This document shows, in pieces, positions 33,037 to 43,234 of a stretch of 64,000 nucleotides of DNA. Numbering within the stretch: position 1 is the first letter of the stretch; the number at the start of each line of letters is the position of its first letter. The position numbers and the translations under genes are program-made. The stretch lies in contig NZ_CP072467.1 in the NCBI RefSeq assembly GCF_018437505.1, forward strand, positions 3,992,010 to 4,056,009, read 5' to 3'. The notes beneath the pieces were generated by a model that saw only the letters and a list, made by a program, of their open reading frames with translations, ran no database searches and was not told where the DNA came from. The DNA comes from Spiractinospora alimapuensis. Its GTDB lineage: Bacteria > Actinomycetota > Actinomycetes > Streptosporangiales > Streptosporangiaceae.

Positions 33037-33938
33037 GGGCACATTCGCTGTTGCGTGGGTTGCGCGAACAGCTCGACGATGGCGGGCTGCGCGGATCCTT
33101 CCTGGTCCGCGATCTGCGTACGGGCGAGGAGATCGGGATCGAACCCGACCTGGAGTTCGCCTCCGCCTCGCTGGTGAAGGTTCCCCTCGCGATCGTCACA
33201 CTGGACCGCATCCGTCGGGGGGAACTGGACGGCGCCGAGGAACTGCTGGTGCGTCCGGGCGTTGACGCGGTGCGCGGACCGACCGGGCTGGGACTCTTCC
33301 GCCACCCGGCCCGCGTCGCTATCGACGACCTCGTCTACCTCAGCGTGGTCATCAGCGACAACATCGCCGCCGACCTGCTGTTCGCCCGAACACCACCCGC
33401 CGAAGTCGCCGCGGCGCTGAAGGCCTTCGGGATCCACGGGATCAGCGTTCGCCACACGCTGGGCGACCTGATGGAGACCCCGCAGGAACAGCTCGCGCCC
33501 GACGACGCCCACCTCGCCCACACTCTGGCCATTCAGGCGGGCACGGCGGGGAGGGGACACAGCGTGCCGCAGTTGGATGTGACGCGCGCGAACGCGGGGA
33601 GCGCCCGGGCCTATGTGGACCTCCTCCAGGCACTGTGGCTACCGTCAGCCATCCCGGCGGAGGTCGCGGCGCGGGTGAGGGAGCTGATGGGAGTCAACAT
33701 CCACCGGCAGCGGCTGACACCGGACTTCAACTCCGACGCCTCGCCCTGGGCGTCCAAGACTGGCTCGGTCCTCAACCTCCGCCACGAGATCGGCGTCGTC
33801 GCCCACTCCGACGGCGACCTGTTCGCCGTCGCCGCCCTCACGGAGTCCCGCGTGCCGGCGCTGGTGCAGCCCGAGGCGGAGGCACTCATGGGTCAGGTCG
33901 CGCGGCGTCTCCGCGACCACCTCAGGGCCCGCGCCTGA
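33033..33938 (+). CDS. Beta-lactamase-like serine hydrolase (BlaB-like)
   Basis: A 301-residue protein with the penicillin-binding/beta-lactamase fold. S46-L-V-K49, S108-D-N110 and K242-T-G244 are present, but the ExxLN loop that holds the deacylating Glu166 is not seen. It has no signal peptide, so it is cytosolic. These traits fit BlaB of S. cacaoi, which binds rather than destroys beta-lactams or a muropeptide and helps BlaA. GTG 33033 overlaps the LysR stop, so translation is coupled. A hairpin at 33952 ends the unit. Confidence 0.88.
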   Translation: MRAHSLLRGLREQLDDGGLRGSFLVRDLRTGEEIGIEPDLEFASASLVKVPLAIVTLDRIRRGELDGAEELLVRPGVDAVRGPTGLGLFRHPARVAIDDLVYLSVVISDNIAADLLFARTPPAEVAAALKAFGIHGISVRHTLGDLMETPQEQLAPDDAHLAHTLAIQAGTAGRGHSVPQLDVTRANAGSARAYVDLLQALWLPSAIPAEVAARVRELMGVNIHRQRLTPDFNSDASPWASKTGSVLNLRHEIGVVAHSDGDLFAVAALTESRVPALVQPEAEALMGQVARRLRDHLRARA

Positions 33939-33951
33939 CGGGCCGGCGACC

Positions 33952-33977
33952 AACCGGTGCCACGGCGGGCACCGGTT
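33952..33977. terminator. 10-bp stem hairpin between convergent genes
   Basis: AACCGGTGCC and GGCACCGGTT surround a 6-base loop, starting 13 bases after the BlaB-like stop. The stem touches the stop codon of the convergent TetR gene. Confidence 0.65.
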
Positions 33978-34573
33978 CACGTCAGGTCAAGGCCCTCCTG
34001 CAGGGCGGCCAACGTGCGGTCGAGGAGCTCCGGGAGGGGTTCGGTGCCGCCCTCGGCGTGCCACACCCGGACGGCGGACAGCACGGCGCCCAGCAGCGCC
34101 CCGGTGGTGACCTGGACCCGAAAGTCCGTCGCGGCGGCCCCACCACGCGCCGCGAGGCGTGCCGACAGCGTGTCGACGGCCTCGGCGGCGCGGCTCACGG
34201 CGGCGGCCTTGATCGCCGGTTCGGTCAGCAACAGGTGGAGGCGCCGGCGCTCAGGTCCCTCACTCCAGTCGTCGTCGCTGGCGAAGTAGTTGGTGAGGGC
34301 TCGCCGAACCGCCTCCAACAACGGCCGGCCGTCATCCGACTCCAGGAAGAGACTGACGAGCGCGGAGTCCCGGTTCGGGTTCCACAGCACGATGCCTTCC
34401 TTGGTCTGGAAGTAGCGATAGATCGAGCTGGGTGAGACCTCCGCCGCGTCGGCCACGCGCTCGACGGTGACGGCGTCGAAGCCGTGCTCCTCGAAGAGGT
34501 CGAACGCCACGTCACGGATGTGGCGCATCGTCTTGTGCCTCTTGCGTTCGCGCAGTCCGCCCCGTTCGACCAT
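33977..34573 (-). CDS. TetR-family regulator
   Basis: A 198-residue TetR protein. The HTH reads HIRDVAFDLFEEHGFDAVTVE and VSPSSIYRYFQTKEGIVLW. The C-terminal part is an all-helical ligand domain. It is divergent from an SDR gene at 34694, with three 17-bp-phased AGTGAC boxes in the gap, which are the probable operators. The ligand is unknown. Confidence 0.92.
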   Translation of the reverse strand: MVERGGLRERKRHKTMRHIRDVAFDLFEEHGFDAVTVERVADAAEVSPSSIYRYFQTKEGIVLWNPNRDSALVSLFLESDDGRPLLEAVRRALTNYFASDDDWSEGPERRRLHLLLTEPAIKAAAVSRAAEAVDTLSARLAARGGAAATDFRVQVTTGALLGAVLSAVRVWHAEGGTEPLPELLDRTLAALQEGLDLT

Positions 34574-34587
34574 GCCTCCACGCTAAC

Positions 34588-34627
34588 AGTGACTCCGAAT
34601 TGACAGTGACAAGCAATAGGGAGTGAC
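34588..34627. promoter_or_regulatory. Three AGTGAC boxes at exact 17-bp spacing
   Basis: AGTGAC occurs at 34588, 34605 and 34622, each on the same strand and 17 bp apart, within the TetR/SDR divergent region. Direct repeats with fixed phase are unusual for TetR, which usually uses inverted sites. Confidence 0.6.
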
Positions 34628-34693
34628 TGTACGTTGAGGATGGTCGCCGGGCGGCGCCGGCCGCCCGGCAGGACGATCGCGGAGGAGCGAGCC

Positions 34694-35563
34694 ATGACCC
34701 AGGTCGAGAACGGGACGCTGTTCGTCACAGGTGGAGCGCAGGGCATCGGGCTCGGGATCGCGCGGACCTTCGCCCACGCCGGCGCCAAGGTCGCCGTCGC
34801 GGACATCGCCCGCGACGAGCTCGACGCGGCCGTCGCGGGTCTCGCCGAGACCACGGAGGCCGCCGGATTCGAGTTGGACGTGCGCGACCGGGCGGCGTTC
34901 GCGCGCGTGGTGGACGAGGCGGAGGAGCGGCTCGGCCCCATCACCCTGCTGGTCAACAACGCCGGCGTGACCCGACTGCTTCCGTTCCCAGAGATGACCT
35001 ATGGCGTGTGGGACCACATCATGGACATCAACCTGGGCGGTGTGGTCAACGGTCTCCAGACCGTGTTGCCCCGGATGATCGAACGCGGTGGTCCGGGGCA
35101 CGTGGTGAACGTCGCGTCCGGAGCGGGGCTGGTCGCCGGACCGGACTACGCCTACAGCATGACGAAGTTCGGAGTGGTGGGCCTGACCGAGTCGCTCGCG
35201 TGGGAGGCGTCGCTCCGTGCGGCCGAGATCGGTGTCACCGTCCTGTGCCCGAGCTTCGTGCGCACCAAGATCGCGGGGAACAGCGCCGCGCACCAGATCG
35301 ACGGCACGACCGACCCCAACGAGGAACGAACGCACCGGATGACGAAGTTCTTCGACCGCTATGGTCTGCCGCCGGAGACGGTGGGCGAGATGGTCCTCGA
35401 CGCGGTACGCGAGAACCGGCTGCACGTCATCACCGACCGCCTGTTGGAGCGGGGACTTGAGGCACGGGCCACCGGCCTGCGCGACGCCCTTCCGCCGGAG
35501 ACCGAACTCGACCGGGAGACGGGGGCGGCGGTGGCGGAGCTCCTTTCGATGGAGCGGGGCTGA
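34694..35563 (+). CDS. Short-chain dehydrogenase/reductase (SDR)
   Basis: A 289-residue classical SDR. Cofactor motif TGGAQGIGLGIA is near residue 12, NNAG is near 90, and the catalytic set is S (VASGAGLVAG) with YAYSMTKFG as the YxxxK. GGAGGAG precedes ATG 34694. It is divergent from the TetR gene, which likely represses it. Substrate could be a steroid, sugar or hydroxy-acid; nothing in the context decides. Confidence 0.93.
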   Translation: MTQVENGTLFVTGGAQGIGLGIARTFAHAGAKVAVADIARDELDAAVAGLAETTEAAGFELDVRDRAAFARVVDEAEERLGPITLLVNNAGVTRLLPFPEMTYGVWDHIMDINLGGVVNGLQTVLPRMIERGGPGHVVNVASGAGLVAGPDYAYSMTKFGVVGLTESLAWEASLRAAEIGVTVLCPSFVRTKIAGNSAAHQIDGTTDPNEERTHRMTKFFDRYGLPPETVGEMVLDAVRENRLHVITDRLLERGLEARATGLRDALPPETELDRETGAAVAELLSMERG

Positions 35564-35587
35564 CGCGACAGTCCCGCTCCACCCCGC

Positions 35588-36499
35588 TCAGCGATCGGCG
35601 CGGGCGCGCAGTCGGCGCAGCATTCGGGCGTCCCGGAAACCGACGGCCCGGGCGGCTGCCTCCGCGGTCGCCCCGGTGTCGATCATGTGCTGGGCGTGTT
35701 CCAGCCGAAGCCGTTGTTGGTAGCGCAACGGGGTGCTTCCGGTGGCGGCGACGAACGCCCGCGTCAGCGTACGGTCGCTGACCCCCACGGCGGCGGCGAG
35801 CTCCACGAGTGGGAGGGGAGACGCGAAACGGCGGTCGATCACGTCCTGCGCTCGATGCACGACGTCGGTGTTGTGGGCGCGATGGCGCAACATCGCGCTC
35901 ACCTGCGGCTCGTCGCCGTTGCGTCGCGCGTAGACCACCATCTCCCGGGCGACGTGGGCGGCCACGGCCGGCCCGTGCCAGGTCGCCACCTGGTGGAGCG
36001 CGAGGTCGATGCCGCTGGCGATTCCGGCCGAGGTCAACACGGTCCCGTCCGCGACGTAGAGCACGTCGGGAACGACCTTGGCCCGCGGACAGGCGCGGGC
36101 CAGGTGACCCTGAAGGGCATGGTGGGTCGTGCAGCGGCGTCCGTCCAGCAGGCCGGCCTCCCCCAGGGCGAAGGCACCGGAACACACGCTCGCCACGGTG
36201 CCGCCCCGCGCGTGGTGGGCGGCCAACGCCTCCACCTGGCCCGGGGTGAGCACCGGCCGGAGGGGTTCGGAACCCACGCGCTGCCCCGGGACGACGACCA
36301 CGTCCCGGGGCGTGAGGGTGGGCCAGGTCGTGTCACAACGCAGCGGCAGCCCCTGGGCGGTCGTGACCTCGGCGTCGCCGGACACGTAGCGGATCTCGTA
36401 CCCCAGACCCATGTCGGCGGCGGTCGAGAAGACCTGTGCCGGACCGGCGAGGTCCAGGAGATGGATCCGCGGCGTCACTAGGAACACGATGAGGGTCAC
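35588..36499 (-). CDS. GlxA-type AraC regulator (DJ-1/PfpI domain plus HTH)
   Basis: A 303-residue protein. Residues 1-180 form a DJ-1/PfpI-like domain (LLDLAGPAQVFSTAADMG, ASVCSGAFALGEAGLLDGR). The C-terminal AraC HTH is VGVSDRTLTRAFVAATGSTP and LEHAQHMIDTG. The Cys in CSGAFALG occupies the nucleophile elbow of the GATase fold. It is downstream (28 bp) of the isochorismatase gene on the same strand, so they form an operon; the ligand may be an amide or amine related to that enzyme. GTG 36499 is the start. Confidence 0.92.
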   Translation of the reverse strand: MTLIVFLVTPRIHLLDLAGPAQVFSTAADMGLGYEIRYVSGDAEVTTAQGLPLRCDTTWPTLTPRDVVVVPGQRVGSEPLRPVLTPGQVEALAAHHARGGTVASVCSGAFALGEAGLLDGRRCTTHHALQGHLARACPRAKVVPDVLYVADGTVLTSAGIASGIDLALHQVATWHGPAVAAHVAREMVVYARRNGDEPQVSAMLRHRAHNTDVVHRAQDVIDRRFASPLPLVELAAAVGVSDRTLTRAFVAATGSTPLRYQQRLRLEHAQHMIDTGATAEAAARAVGFRDARMLRRLRARADR

Positions 36500-36527
36500 G
36501 ATCCGGTCAGTGTACGGTGCCGCCTGC

Positions 36528-37115
36528 TCACGCTCGCGAGAGAAGGTCCTCGAGCGTGCACACGTCCGCGAATCGGCCCGCGAGGGCGTAGGCGGTCCGT
36601 TGGACCACCTCGTCGGTGCCGAGCGTCAGCGGATCGGCGAGAATCTCGTCGAGGGAACGGCCGGTCGGGGAGCCGGGGGCCTCGATGGGCTCGGTCGCGG
36701 TGGCGTCGATCGGGAAGGTCACGCGGTACCCCAGGTCCGAGGCGATCCGCGCGGTGGTCTCACAGCACTGCTCGGTGCGGATCCCACAGACCGTCACCTC
36801 GGAGACCTCCCACCGACCGAGCTGGTCGTGCAGTGTCGTTCCGGTGAACGGGTTGTGGACGGTCTTGGTGAGCACAGGTTCGTCGCCTCCGGCGGAGAGG
36901 CCGGCCAGCGGTTGGACGAACCCACGGTCGGGGTCGAAGACGGTCCCCGATCCGGGTTCGGTGTGGAGCACCCATACGACGTGGTCGCCGCGGGCGCGGA
37001 AGTGGTCCACCAGCGAAGCGATGTCGTCGGCGACGTCGGGATTGGATGAGGCGCGCCACAGTTCCCGTCGCGGGAAGGACTGTTGGGCGTCGACCACGAG
37101 GAGCGCTCTTGTCAT
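36528..37115 (-). CDS. Isochorismatase-family hydrolase
   Basis: A 195-residue cysteine hydrolase. The triad is visible: Asp9 (VVDAQQSF), Lys84 (TKTVHNPF) and Cys117 (GIRTEQCCETTAR). Such enzymes hydrolyse amides such as nicotinamide, N-carbamoylsarcosine or biuret; the true substrate is open. It leads an operon with the GlxA-type regulator. The gene is preceded by a hairpin that ends the DHA2 exporter transcript. Confidence 0.93.
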   Translation of the reverse strand: MTRALLVVDAQQSFPRRELWRASSNPDVADDIASLVDHFRARGDHVVWVLHTEPGSGTVFDPDRGFVQPLAGLSAGGDEPVLTKTVHNPFTGTTLHDQLGRWEVSEVTVCGIRTEQCCETTARIASDLGYRVTFPIDATATEPIEAPGSPTGRSLDEILADPLTLGTDEVVQRTAYALAGRFADVCTLEDLLSRA

Positions 37116-37138
37116 GCCTCGAGCGTCGCAGCGGCGTC

Positions 37139-37178
37139 CGGTCCGGGGGAGGACACGATCATGTCGTCCCCCGGACCG
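37139..37178. terminator. 17-bp stem hairpin after the DHA2 exporter gene
   Basis: CGGTCCGGGGGAGGACA pairs with TGTCGTCCCCCGGACCG with one mismatch around a 6-base loop. It lies just 3' of the exporter stop (37185) and before the isochorismatase start on the same strand. Confidence 0.75.
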
Positions 37179-37184
37179 ATCCGG

Positions 37185-38774
37185 TCAGCCGACGGGCCGC
37201 TCTTCCCCGGCCTCGGGTCCCGCCGTGTCGGCGACGGGGGCGTCGGCGAGCCCCTTGTCGGCGGCCCCCGCCGGCGCGTCGGGAATCTCGCCCTCGGTCG
37301 CGGTGTGTTCCGTGACCTCGGCGGCGGGCTCGGCGGACCGGCGGACGAAGAAGGTCGCGACGAATCCGGCCGTGGCGACGCACGCGCCGAGCACGAACGC
37401 GATGTGGATCCCACCCGCGTCCGCCGCGACCTCGGTCGCGCCGTCGGCCAACCGGCCGGCGGCCACGCTGGTCATGACCGCGATGAACGTGGCGGTGCCG
37501 GCGGCGCCCGCGACCTGTTGCACGGTGCCGACGACGGCGCTGCCGTGCGAGTACAGGCGCTGCGGCAGCGAACCGAGCGCTCCGGTGAGCAGGGGTGTGA
37601 ACATGAAGCCCAAGCCGAGGCTGAGCACGATGTGCGCCGCCACGACGAACCCGATGGGCGTCTCGGTCCCGAACAACGTCATGCCCCACAGGACGAGCCC
37701 CACCAGCCCCGCACCGGGGGTGACCAGCGGGCGCGGACCGTAGGCGTCGAACAGGCGGCCGACCAGGGGAGCGATCAGGCCCATCACCAGTCCGCCGGGT
37801 AGCAGCACCAGGCCGGTGACCAGCGTGTCGTACCCGAGGATGTTCTGGATGTAGAGAGGCAGCAGGATGATCGTGCCGAACAAGGCCATGAAGCTGACGC
37901 CCACGAGCACGATGGACAACGAGAACTGGGTGGATCCGAAGACCCGGAGGTCCAGCAGGGCTCGGTCGTCGCGCTGCAGTTGGATCTGCCGCCAGACGAA
38001 CACCACGAGCGACACCGCGCCGAGGGCGATGGCGGCCCACGGCGACACGGCCGGATCGGGTGCCTCGTGCCCGCCCTCACCGCCGAGCGCCGAGAAGCCG
38101 TAGACCAGCCCGCCGAAGGCCAGCGCGGACACGACCACGGAGAAGACGTCGATCGCGGCCGGACGGGGCTCGGTGACGTTGCGGATGAACGCGATGCCCA
38201 GTGCGAGTCCGAGCAGGGCGATCGGGAGCACCAGCCCGAACATCCACCGCCAGTCCAGCGCCTGCAGGATGAATCCGGAGATCGTCGGTCCGACCGCCGG
38301 TGCCACGGCCATGACGATCGAGATGGTGCCCATGGTGCGCCCGCGTCGATCCGCCGGCACCATGTTCAACACTGTAGTGATCAGCAGTGGCATCATGATC
38401 GCCGTGCCGCCGGCCTGCACGATCCGCCCCAGCAGCAGCACGGTGAAGCCCGGTGCCAGGAAGCAGATCAGGGTCCCGATCGAGAACAACGTCATCGCGG
38501 CGACGAAGACCTGTCGGAGGTGGAACCGCTGCAGCAGGAATCCGGTGACGGGGATGACCACGGCCATCACGAGCATGAACGCGGATGTCAGCCACTGTCC
38601 GGTGGAGACCGCGATGCCGAGGTCCCGGTTCAGTACCGGGAGGGCGACACTCATGATCGTCTCGTTGAGGATCACGACGAACGCCGACACCAGTAGCAAC
38701 GGGATCACCAGTCGGTCACTCCGTCGGTTTTCGGGAGTCTTCTCCGTCGTGTCGAAGGTGGATAGCCCGGTCAC
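37185..38774 (-). CDS. DHA2-family (EmrB/QacA-like) multidrug exporter
   Basis: A 529-residue MFS protein with about fourteen hydrophobic helices. Typical DHA2 parts are VVILNETIMSVALPVLNRDL in helix 1, ADRRGRTMGTISIVMA and APAVGPTISGFILQALDWRW (motif C region). The last 60 residues are a cytosolic acidic Ala/Glu/Asp-rich tail. GTG 38774 with GGGAGA just upstream starts the gene. No regulator is adjacent except the operon behind it; the substrate is unknown. Confidence 0.92.
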   Translation of the reverse strand: MTGLSTFDTTEKTPENRRSDRLVIPLLLVSAFVVILNETIMSVALPVLNRDLGIAVSTGQWLTSAFMLVMAVVIPVTGFLLQRFHLRQVFVAAMTLFSIGTLICFLAPGFTVLLLGRIVQAGGTAIMMPLLITTVLNMVPADRRGRTMGTISIVMAVAPAVGPTISGFILQALDWRWMFGLVLPIALLGLALGIAFIRNVTEPRPAAIDVFSVVVSALAFGGLVYGFSALGGEGGHEAPDPAVSPWAAIALGAVSLVVFVWRQIQLQRDDRALLDLRVFGSTQFSLSIVLVGVSFMALFGTIILLPLYIQNILGYDTLVTGLVLLPGGLVMGLIAPLVGRLFDAYGPRPLVTPGAGLVGLVLWGMTLFGTETPIGFVVAAHIVLSLGLGFMFTPLLTGALGSLPQRLYSHGSAVVGTVQQVAGAAGTATFIAVMTSVAAGRLADGATEVAADAGGIHIAFVLGACVATAGFVATFFVRRSAEPAAEVTEHTATEGEIPDAPAGAADKGLADAPVADTAGPEAGEERPVG

Positions 38775-39202
38775 ATATCTCCCTTATTCGCCGTAGAGAT
38801 GGACACAGAGTCACGAGTTGTGGCCGCGCACGCGAAAACGCCGCCGAACGGCGCGCTAACCGCCGGAGAGCCCCCCTCGCCAACGACAGAGGAACCACGC
38901 AAACCCCCCGCGTATTCCGGTTCCGGGCGTGTCGCGGAGCACCCGCGCGCATCCCGAGATCGTGGCCGGCGATGTCCGCGCAGCTCGTCGGTGGGGGCAT
39001 GGGGGATACCCGGCGCGGCACCACGACGGGTGGGACGTGAGTTCTGCCACCAGCAGAACCCGTGCCGTGCGCGCCTGAGGGGGTCACGGGCATCGGGGGC
39101 GGGTTCCGATCCGCGGGGGTACGGCGGCGCCGCACGGTGTCCAGCGGCGCCTTGGCGCCGGTCCCCCCGATCGGGCGGTGTCACACCGTCCGCCAACAGC
39201 GG
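38775..39202. other. Gene-free stretch before argG
   Basis: No frame shows normal codon bias or a known domain; the plus-strand frame over this stretch translates to Arg/Pro/Ser-rich sequence. The promoter of argG lies at its right end. The promoter of the DHA2 gene must lie at its left end. Confidence 0.5.
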
Positions 39203-40692
<1,490 letters not shown>

Positions 40693-40703
40693 AACGACGG
40701 GAC

Positions 40704-40750
40704 GGTCCCGGGCCGTGTCGGGTGGAACCCACCCGGCACGGCCCGGGACC
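40704..40750. terminator. 20-bp stem terminator after argG
   Basis: GGTCCCGGGCCGTGTCGGGT pairs with ACCCGGCACGGCCCGGGACC (one G-T pair) around 7 bases. It lies between the convergent argG and SGNH hydrolase stops and may serve both. Confidence 0.8.
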
Positions 40751-40755
40751 CGCGC

Positions 40756-41451
40756 TCAGCCGGACGGCACGTGGTCCGCGACGAGCGTGGCCCAATGGCC
40801 GTAGCCGGTGCCCGAGGGATGGAACCGGTCCCGCGCGAAGAACTCCGGCCCCACCGGGACCGCGTCCACGGAGCTGACCCACGTGACAGCGGGATGCGCT
40901 CCGCAGACGCGACGGGATTCCGCGTCCAGCGCGGCGGCCCGCTCGGCGAGATACCACCCCAGGGGTTTCGGGACCCCCGGGAAGGCGGCGAACGGCGGGA
41001 TCCCCGCGACGACCACGAACCTCGCGCGTCGGGCGAGGTCGTCCACGATGGCGGAGAGATCCGTCGCCCACTCTTCGGGCGCGCGACGTCCAAGCGTGTC
41101 GTTCACCCCGGAGAGCAGTACCGCGACGTCGAGATCATCGGAGAGCCGCGCCAGGAGGCGGTGGCGTATCCGGCGCGCCGTCGCCCCGTCATGCCCCACC
41201 ACCTCCCACGCGACTTCACCTCCGGTGCGTTCGGCGAGGATCCGGGCGAGACGCCCGGGAAAACCCTCCGCGTGGGTGGCCACACCGCACCCGGCGGCGG
41301 TGGACTCGCCGACCACACCCAGCCGCAGCGACCGCTCGGCGACCGGCCCGACGGAACCCCGGGTATCGCCGGACGCCGGTGGGAGGCGCTCGGTCCGGGC
41401 CCGCACCCAGAGGCCCTGCGCGGCGGCCAACGGCAGGAGAACCGGGTTCAT
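40756..41451 (-). CDS. SGNH/GDSL-family hydrolase
   Basis: A 231-residue SGNH hydrolase. Block I reads GVVGESTAAGCGV (Ser50; the usual GDS is GES here), block III SGVNDTLG, and block V DRFHPSGTGY with the catalytic Asp/His. There is a short hydrophobic N-terminus (VLLPLAAAQGLW) but not a clear signal peptide. ATG 41451 overlaps the TetR stop (ATGA). The family acts as esterases or lipases, some on envelope polymers. Confidence 0.9.
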   Translation of the reverse strand: MNPVLLPLAAAQGLWVRARTERLPPASGDTRGSVGPVAERSLRLGVVGESTAAGCGVATHAEGFPGRLARILAERTGGEVAWEVVGHDGATARRIRHRLLARLSDDLDVAVLLSGVNDTLGRRAPEEWATDLSAIVDDLARRARFVVVAGIPPFAAFPGVPKPLGWYLAERAAALDAESRRVCGAHPAVTWVSSVDAVPVGPEFFARDRFHPSGTGYGHWATLVADHVPSG

Positions 41452-41996
41452 GAGGTCTCTCCCTCGACCTTGAGGGCGCGTACCGCGGCCCGGCTGCCGT
41501 GGCTCAGGTCCGCGCCCAGGGACTGCAGCATCATCACCAGCGCACCGTCGGCGAGGAACGACGCGGCCTCCTCGGGAGGGGCCCCGCTCAACCGTTCGGC
41601 TTCGCGCAGGGAGTCGGCGACGACGGCACGACACCGTGCCGCGACCTCCGCGTCACCCCGGGCGAGGGCGCACGCCTGAAGCCAGAGCCCGGTGACGGCG
41701 CCGTCCGCGACCAGTTCACGGAAGCCGTCCCCCATCGCCCGTAACGGATCACCGGGCTCGTGCTCCGCGGCGCCGCGAAACACGACCCGCACCCGCGTCT
41801 CCAGTTCGTCCACACACGCGAGGAAGAACGCCTTCTTGCTGCCGAACAGTCGGAACACGTAGGAGGAGGACACGCCAACCTCACCGGCGATCCGCTCCAT
41901 CGCCGCCGTGGTCACCCCCAAATCCGCGAACGCGCGTATCCCGCTCGCCACGGCCTGCGCCCGACGTCGCTCGGAGGAACTCCGTATGGTCGCCAT
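41448..41996 (-). CDS. TetR-family regulator, coupled to SGNH hydrolase
   Basis: A 182-residue TetR protein. The HTH reads VASGIRAFADLGVTTAAMERI and VSSSYVFRLFGSKKAFFLA. It leads a two-gene operon with the SGNH hydrolase by a 4-base overlap. An 18-bp palindrome at 42011 just upstream is its probable autoregulatory operator, which would also control the hydrolase. Confidence 0.92.
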   Translation of the reverse strand: MATIRSSSERRRAQAVASGIRAFADLGVTTAAMERIAGEVGVSSSYVFRLFGSKKAFFLACVDELETRVRVVFRGAAEHEPGDPLRAMGDGFRELVADGAVTGLWLQACALARGDAEVAARCRAVVADSLREAERLSGAPPEEAASFLADGALVMMLQSLGADLSHGSRAAVRALKVEGETS

Positions 41997-42010
41997 GCCA
42001 GGAGTCTAAT

Positions 42011-42028
42011 GAAGTAATCACTTACTTC
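42011..42028. promoter_or_regulatory. TetR operator (GAAGTAA-N4-TTACTTC)
   Basis: A perfect 7-bp inverted repeat with a 4-base centre lies 15 bp upstream of the TetR start codon. Confidence 0.75.
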
Positions 42029-42247
42029 CAATAGATCGTCTCTCCCCTCCTCTTGGGCGAGGGGCCGGGGTGGCCAGAGGTTCGGCCGGGTATGCGTGGC
42101 GGGGAATGGGCAGGCCTTCCACGCGCGGGGGCGGAGCGCGTTAGTGTCAGAACAGATCGATCACCATCGGGTGACGAGTTTCGCGGCGTCCCGTTGAGAG
42201 GAACGGGTGGGGGAACGCGGCGGATATGACACGGGATGGAGCTCGTC

Positions 42248-43189
42248 ATGTCAGTGCTTGGCATTCCCCGCGTCGCGGCCGCCGCGGCGACCGGAGCACA
42301 GGGTCTGGTCTCCCTGGCCGAGGTCAGGCTGGCCAGGGAGAAGCGTGCGGCCTTCCCCGACCTCCCCAGCGACATCCACGGGATCACGGTGCCGACGTCG
42401 GTCGCGCCCGCCCGCGCCGTCGTCTACCGTCCCGCCGCCTCGGTGCGTAACCCACCGGTCCACGTGAACTTTCACGGCGGGGGGTTCATCCTCCCCGGAA
42501 TCTGGCTCGACGACCCGCTGTGCAGGCTGCTGGCCGCTGAGGCGGGTGTCGTGGTCGTCAACGTCGACTACGTGCTCGCCCCCCGCCACCCGTTCCCGAG
42601 CCCGCCGCGCCAGGCCTTCGAGGTGGTTCGGTGGGTGGCCGAGCACGGCGCGGAACACGGGTGGGACGGCACCCGGTTGACGATCGGCGGTCAGAGCGCC
42701 GGGGGAGGGATCGCGGCGGCCGTGGCCCGGCAGGCACTCGAGCGGGGCGGGCCCGAGATCACGCTCCAGGCACTGCTGTATCCGGTGCTGGACCTCACCC
42801 TCCCCATGAGCGAGAAACCGTCGGCCATCGACCGGCCGATGCTGCGCCCGTGGATGGGGGAGGTCTTCGACAACTCCTACGTCCCCGATCCGGCCGTCCG
42901 CGCCGACCGACTGGCCTCGCCGGCCGGCCCGGCGGACACCGAGGACCTCACGGGGATCGCGCCCGCGTTCCTCATCACCCCGGAGTACGACCTCCTGCGT
43001 GCCGAGGGGCAGCGATACGCGCGGCGCCTACGCGACGTCGGCGCCCTGGCGGAGCACTGCGACGTTCCCGGCGCGGACCACGGGTTCGACGTGCGCGACC
43101 TGGAGCTGGCCCGCGCCATCTACGCACTGATCGCCGACCACCTGACCCAGGCCGACGCGCCGCGTGCGACGTCGGCCGGCCGGGGCTAG
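42248..43189 (+). CDS. HSL-family (hormone-sensitive-lipase-like) esterase
   Basis: A 313-residue esterase. The oxyanion motif HGGGF is at 76-80, the nucleophile is Ser150 in GGQSAGGGIA, the acid is in FLITPEYDLLRAEG and the His in VPGADHGFD. No signal peptide is seen, so it is cytosolic. GGAG at 42238-42241 favours ATG 42248. It lies behind the TetR palindrome but on the other strand, so the same repressor might act on it too. Confidence 0.9.
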   Translation: MSVLGIPRVAAAAATGAQGLVSLAEVRLAREKRAAFPDLPSDIHGITVPTSVAPARAVVYRPAASVRNPPVHVNFHGGGFILPGIWLDDPLCRLLAAEAGVVVVNVDYVLAPRHPFPSPPRQAFEVVRWVAEHGAEHGWDGTRLTIGGQSAGGGIAAAVARQALERGGPEITLQALLYPVLDLTLPMSEKPSAIDRPMLRPWMGEVFDNSYVPDPAVRADRLASPAGPADTEDLTGIAPAFLITPEYDLLRAEGQRYARRLRDVGALAEHCDVPGADHGFDVRDLELARAIYALIADHLTQADAPRATSAGRG

Positions 43190-43201
43190 CACCCCGGCCG
43201 G
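43176..43201. terminator. 10-bp GC hairpin over the HSL stop codon
   Basis: CCGGCCGGGG and CCCCGGCCGG enclose CTAGCA, so the stop TAG lies in the loop. It separates the esterase gene from the convergent DoxX-like gene. Confidence 0.65.
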
Positions 43202-43234
43202 TTCGTCACTGATGCACTGGCCCGTGCCGTGCGC

